DNA from: Nephromyces sp. MM_2019
Taxonomy: Eukaryota; Apicomplexa; Aconoidasida; Nephromycida
Length of the DNA stretch: 10,413 bases
Assembly: GCA_015657535.1 (NCBI GenBank)
Contig: JADHZB010001872.1
Coordinates: 6,210 to 16,622, forward strand
Reading direction: 5' to 3'
Made by a program: the position numbers and the translations under genes. This document shows, piece after piece, positions 7,659 to 10,413 of this stretch; positions within the stretch are counted from its first letter, which is position 1, and every line of letters starts with the position of its first letter. Under the pieces are notes generated by a model. It saw only the letters and a program-made list of their open reading frames with translations, was not told the DNA's origin and searched no databases.

Positions 7659-7737
7659 CTTCTCTATCCGCTGGTTTCTGCAGTACAGAACACACCCTCC
7701 TCTTGTAGAATCACTAAAGTATACTGACATCCTCTAG
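7659..7737 (+). CDS. Exon-like island after a strong acceptor, unknown
   Basis: A long pyrimidine tract and TTTTTGCAG at 7650-7658 form the best acceptor in this half of the window. After one leftover base the frame reads FSIRWFLQYRTHPPLVES and continues to a TAG at 7735, or could leave at an AA/GTATAC donor near 7718. The minus strand also has open frames across the same bases, so the strand is not certain. No family is recognised. The same bases can fold into a long hairpin. Confidence 0.3.
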
Positions 7738-7771
7738 GAGGTGTACATACCCTCGAGATTGTTCTGTACTG
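7681..7771. other. Two-step inverted repeat (possible hairpin)
   Basis: CAGTACAGAACA at 7681-7692 is exactly complementary to TGTTCTGTACTG at 7760-7771. Just inside, CACCCTCCT (7693-7701) pairs with AGGAGGTG (7736-7743) with one bulged C. The loop is about 34 bases, and the 3' arm has an extra 16-base bulge. It could be a structured RNA or a DNA cruciform. No known RNA family is recognised. Confidence 0.6.
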
Positions 7772-7799
7772 ATGCAGAGAGTAAGCGAAATGGCAGTCT

Positions 7800-7936
7800 G
7801 TGTTGTGTATCTGTTGTGTGTGTGTGTGGGTGATCATCTGTGTATGTGTGCGTGTGATTAACTGTCTCTGTGTACGATCATTCTTGTGCGTGTGTGATTG
7901 TTCTTGTGTGCGCGTGATTATCCTCGTGTGTGTGTC
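7800..7936. repeat. TG-rich tract
   Basis: The plus strand is a run of TGTGTGTG interspersed with GTGATTA/GTGATCAT words that recur about every 25 to 30 bases. No gene is seen. Confidence 0.7.
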
Positions 7937-8054
7937 TTTTACATAGTCACAGAGCTATTGGAGAAAGATCTATGCATCGAGAGTGTGTGTGTTTTTTTTA
8001 CATCTTTGCGGAGCTATTGGAGAATGATCTACTCGTTGAGTAAGTGTGTGTAGT
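7937..8054 (+). repeat. 59-bp tandem duplication with exon-like content
   Basis: TTTTACAT(A/C), GAGCTATTGGAGAA(A/T)GATCTA and a following TG run occur twice, 59 bp apart (the GAGCTATTGG word starts at 7952 and 8011). In the same relative frame the copies read FYIVTELLEKDLCIE and FYIFAELLENDLLVE, so most differences are conservative. A frame with VTELLEKDL resembles the hinge region of MAPK-like protein kinases, but it is too short to call. The second copy ends at a consensus GTAAGT donor. Confidence 0.6.
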
Positions 8055-8056
8055 TG

Positions 8057-8099
8057 CACTCGAACTTTTCTCTGAGAGAGATGCTGCTGTGAAGGTTTT
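8057..8099 (+). CDS. Short exon-like island, unknown
   Basis: After a GTGTGTAG acceptor the frame reads ALELFSERDAAVK and then meets GTGAAG or GTTTTC donor candidates. It lies directly downstream of the duplicated 59-bp unit. Phases do not settle the join to either neighbour. It is too short for any family assignment. Confidence 0.2.
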
Positions 8100-8145
8100 C
8101 TTGTTTGTCTTTTGGTGTGTCTGTGTATTATGTGTGTACGTTCAG

Positions 8146-8246
8146 AAATGCCCCCACGTAAAAGGCTGCAGGTTGTGCTGATTCACTTTTATGTGCTTAC
8201 TATAGAGAAGAACAAGTGTAGAAAGCTGGAGCTTTACGAGCTTTAA
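8146..8246 (+). CDS. Candidate terminal exon or small ORF, unknown
   Basis: A GTACGTTCAG acceptor at 8145 is followed by an open frame with an ATG at 8148 and a TAA at 8244-8246, giving 32 residues. It starts MPPRKRLQVVLIHFYV and ends KCRKLELYEL. The composition is non-repetitive and Lys/Arg/Leu-rich. It could be the last exon of a plus-strand gene that includes the islands at 7659-8099, but no continuous phase path was found. No family is recognised. Confidence 0.25.
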
Positions 8247-8555
8247 CTGGGGGTCCCATCATATGTGTGTGTCGTGTATGTGTGGTGGTATTGTGTTGCT
8301 TTTTTGTGTGTGTGCGTGCTGTGTGTGGTGGTAGTTTGTGTGTGCACGCGTATGTGGTGTTAGTGTGGTATGTGTGTGATGTTGGTGTGATGTTAGCTTG
8401 TCTATGTGGTGCTTTTGTGTGTGTGCGGTGTGTGTATATGGAGTTCTTCTTTGTACGTGTTGTTGGTGAATCTATATAATGTTGGTATATATGTGTGTGT
8501 GATGTTTGTGCCCGTGTGTTTCAGCTTTGTGTGTGTGTGTGAATTTTGTGTGCTT
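8247..8555. repeat. TG-rich tract with no supported gene
   Basis: The plus strand is dominated by GTGTGTG with GTGGT and GATGTT words. The open frames at 8267-8479, 8406-8600 and part of 8506-8766 are Cys/Val repeats produced by it. Confidence 0.75.
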
Positions 8556-8601
8556 AAAGCAAGGAAGAAACGTGCTTATGCCTTGTGTGTCTGCTGTTAA
8601 C

Positions 8602-8766
8602 ATGAAGCTCAGCAAAAGAGAAGACTTGATTGAAACTTATGAATATGAAGAAGCTTTCACTGGCTGCTGTGGAATGAGAAGTTTTGATATTTCTTCGCAC
8701 AAACACACGGAAACTTATGCGTACAACCGTGTATCCATTGTAGTCAACTCGGGAGCACACACATAG
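8602..8766 (+). CDS. Small exon-like ORF, unknown
   Basis: The frame from ATG at 8602 to TAG at 8764-8766 gives 54 residues. The first 33 are non-repetitive and acidic, with MKLSKREDLIETYEYEEAF and then a CCG pair. The end becomes His/Thr-rich as it enters the CA-rich tract. The frame is also open upstream from about 8530. An AAAG before 8560 could be an acceptor. It lies 360 bp upstream of the CCT delta start on the same strand. It could be the end of a separate gene or a decayed exon. No family is recognised and the minus strand is also open here. Confidence 0.3.
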   Translation: MKLSKREDLIETYEYEEAFTGCCGMRSFDISSHKHTETYAYNRVSIVVNSGAHT

Positions 8767-9125
8767 ATAAGCCAATGCACACAAAAGCGAATACACCCAA
8801 GCACATACACAGGCAAATACGCCCAAGAACACACAAATCTACACGCACAATGTCACACACATAGAGTTGCAAACCCATACTTAGTTGCATGTGCAAGCGA
8901 AGTTGCACGCACGCAAACCCACACATGTGCACACTCCCCAACATACGCACACATTGCAGCACGCAAACACGAAATCCGGGACGCACATACTCTTCAACAA
9001 ACCCATCCACTCCCACACACAATCCCACACTCCCACATACACACCTCCCACACACTTTTTTCTTCAGACTCCTTTTGATGCTATTTGATTAATTATTCCT
9101 CTAGTAGGCGACAGTGTCTGTGAAG
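8767..9125. other. CA-rich spacer upstream of CCT delta
   Basis: The plus strand is CACACA-rich up to about 9055, then changes to CTTTTTTCTTCAG and an A/T-richer 60-base stretch just before the CCT delta ATG. The promoter and 5' UTR of CCT delta probably lie here, and TTTTTTCTTCAG (about 9055-9066) could be an acceptor for a 5' UTR intron. No gene is seen. Confidence 0.5.
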
Positions 9126-9955
9126 ATGTCAGGTGCTCCCTCTATTTCTTACGGTAAGGGCTTCAAGGCTGGCAGTGTACGTACACCCTTCAAACTCTCG
9201 CGCTTGCCTCTTCTTCTGGCACATGCATAAGCGCCTATACGTGTTTTTCGGTGTACGTACATCTCATTTGCTATAATCTGCCTCTTCAGCTCAAGCTGCC
9301 TCATCAGGCGCTGGCTTAGGCTTGGGGCCTTCAGATGCGGCGAATGGCGGTGTTTTCAGCAGAAATGAGAAGATGCAGGATGTGAGACATCAGAATATAG
9401 TGGCTGCAAAGGGTAAGTGTGTGTTTGTGTGTAAGTTTGTGTGAGTTTGTGGGAGTGTGAGCTTTAGAGTATGTGGCGCTATGTAGGCGGTATGTGGGAA
9501 TGTGGAGGAATGTTGGAGAGTTTATGAATGTGTGGGAATGTACGAATGTGTATGCTATTGTGAGTGTGACTTTCTGTGAATGCGTGAGTGCATGTATACC
9601 CATGTGCGTGTATACCCGTGTGTGTGCGTGTGTATGTGCGCATAAGTGAGTGTGTGTGAGTTCCTTTTTTTCAATCTGTGTGTGATTACGTGTGTGGTAC
9701 GTGTATGTGAGTTCATCTCTCTCTTTTTGAATAGAGTGATCTTCCTATCCAGAAATTTTTCGAAATTTTGCTGTCTTCTCTACTTTTTTCAACTCTTTTG
9801 TTCTTACATCTTCTTCATCTACATTCTCTCTCTCGTTGAGTGTTTTCATTGGATCTTTCATCTTTTCATCTCTTTTCTTCCAATGTTTACGAATGTGTGC
9901 AGCGGTGGCTGATGCCATTAGAACTAGTCTGGGTCCTCGTGGAATGGATAAAATG
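9126..9955 (+). CDS. CCT4: T-complex protein 1 subunit delta (CCT4), first three exons, partial
   Basis: CCT delta is one of eight subunits of the cytosolic ring chaperonin TRiC/CCT, which folds actin, tubulin and other proteins using ATP. Exons are 9126-9153, 9290-9412 and 9903-9955, with donors GTAAGG, GTAAGT and GTGAGA. The first two joins each rebuild an Ala codon split after one base. The 68 residues begin MSGAPSISY, pass a Gly/Ser/Ala-rich stretch, then carry the conserved NEKMQDVRHQNIVAAKA (residues about 35-51) and ADAIRTSLGPRGMDKM (53-68), the signature at the start of the equatorial ATP-binding domain. Delta is favoured over the other subunits by the DVR-x-x-NI-x-AAKAVADAIRTSLGPRGMDKM wording. 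About 470 further residues are missing because intron 3 (from 9956) runs past the window edge. The start fits the family length. Introns 1 and 2 are 136 and 490 bp. Confidence 0.93.
9175..9262. repeat. Two copies of a 12-bp palindrome in CCT4 intron 1
   Basis: GTGTACGTACAC occupies 9175-9186 and GTGTACGTACAT occupies 9251-9262. Both lie in the 136-bp first intron. The same palindrome is found at 2657-2668 and at 10052-10063 (CCT4 intron 3), with a one-mismatch form at 2553-2564. Confidence 0.85.
9413..9902 (+). other. CCT4 intron 2
   Basis: The intron starts GTAAGTGTGTGTTTG. Its first 300 bases are TG-rich with recurring GTGAGT, GTGGGA and GAATGTG words. From about 9720 it becomes T/C-rich (CTTCTCTACTTTTTTC, CATCTTCTTCATC), then ends in GTGTGCAG. 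The minus-strand open frame across it is a shadow. Confidence 0.85.
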
Positions 9956-10413
9956 GTGAGAAATCACCTTCTTTTATCCTCTTCATATGCTTTAGAATCT
10001 CCTTAATTGCCTAATTTTGGCGATCTCTGCCCCTCCTGCAGTGAAGATTTGGTGTACGTACACTGAGGAATGTGGCTTGAACTCAATATCTTTGCTTCTA
10101 AATCAAAGTACTCTGAATAATCTACTCTTGAAATATTGTGTATGCGCTATGATTCTGCGTATTTGTGTATTAAAAGCTACTTTTTATTCCTTGAAGGACT
10201 TGTTAGTAAAGTTTGGATGCGTTTTTAGTGATTGAATTGCTTTAGGAAGCAGAGGAGCCTATTGGCTAGTGTGTGTTATTCATTTGTGCTTCTTAAGCTC
10301 TTTATCTTGTAAGCGTATTCTTCCTCCTCTTCCTGTTTTTTTTCTTCCTCTTCTTCCTCTTCTTCCTCTTCTTCCTCTTCTTCCTCTTCTTCCTCTTCTT
10401 CCTCTTCTTCCTC
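9956..10413 (+). other. CCT4 intron 3, 5' part
   Basis: The intron begins GTGAGAAATC. It is T-rich and moderately complex, carries one GTGTACGTACAC palindrome, and ends in the window inside a pyrimidine microsatellite. A CTCCTGCAG at about 10032-10040 looks like an acceptor, but the sequence after it does not match the next CCT delta segment. The open frame 10017-10235 is not convincing. Confidence 0.75.
10342..10413. repeat. (TTCTTCCTC)n microsatellite, 8 perfect copies to the window edge
   Basis: Eight perfect head-to-tail copies of a 9-base unit fill 10342-10413, and the array continues past the window. On the plus strand it is a pure pyrimidine tract that could serve as the polypyrimidine tract of intron 3. 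On the minus strand it would encode poly-glutamate, but no gene there is supported. Confidence 0.95.

Noticed and set aside
8744..9055. 103-residue minus-strand Cys/Val-rich open frame
   Set aside because: It is a translation of the CA-rich spacer with no conserved features.
9331..9603. 90-residue minus-strand open frame
   Set aside because: It is antisense to CCT4 exon 2 and the TG-rich start of intron 2, giving a Thr/His repeat.

Overview
This window is eukaryotic nuclear DNA, probably from a protist. An apicomplexan or other alveolate is my best guess, resting on the gene content and short, conserved exons separated by repeat-rich introns; it is not proven. Two genes are recognised with confidence from spliced exons whose phases all match: a protein-L-isoaspartate O-methyltransferase (minus strand, four exons, 5206 down to 3124) and the 5' end of the CCT/TCP-1 delta chaperonin subunit (plus strand, three exons from 9126, running off the right edge). 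A third gene is likely: a BAP31-like ER membrane protein on the minus strand (exons between about 6218 and 5377), upstream of and in the same orientation as the methyltransferase.

Layout. 1-457: G/T-rich, no gene seen. 458-1251 (minus): three phase-compatible candidate exons that could be the 3' end of an unrecognised gene, with a 45-49 bp repeat in one intron. 1355-1860: a 41-bp minisatellite containing three ambiguous bases. 1860-3120: mostly non-coding, with one good minus-strand exon candidate (2728-2809), a CA-rich tract and an imperfect direct repeat. 3124-5206: methyltransferase. 5377-6218: BAP31-like gene. 6230-8770: alternating G-, CA- and TG-rich blocks holding several short plus-strand exon-like islands that I could not join into one gene. 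8770-9125: CA-rich spacer. 9126-10413: CCT delta exons 1-3 and the start of intron 3, ending in a TTCTTCCTC microsatellite.

In the secure genes the exons are non-repetitive islands, and the introns are packed with CA/TG, G-run or minisatellite sequence. Splice donors often sit directly in GT-rich runs. I used this contrast to look for further exons. Those islands are given low confidence because short open frames are common by chance. The three named genes are ordinary housekeeping functions (protein repair, ER membrane, cytosolic protein folding) with no evident pathway link. I found no tRNA, rRNA, CRISPR array or transposon gene.
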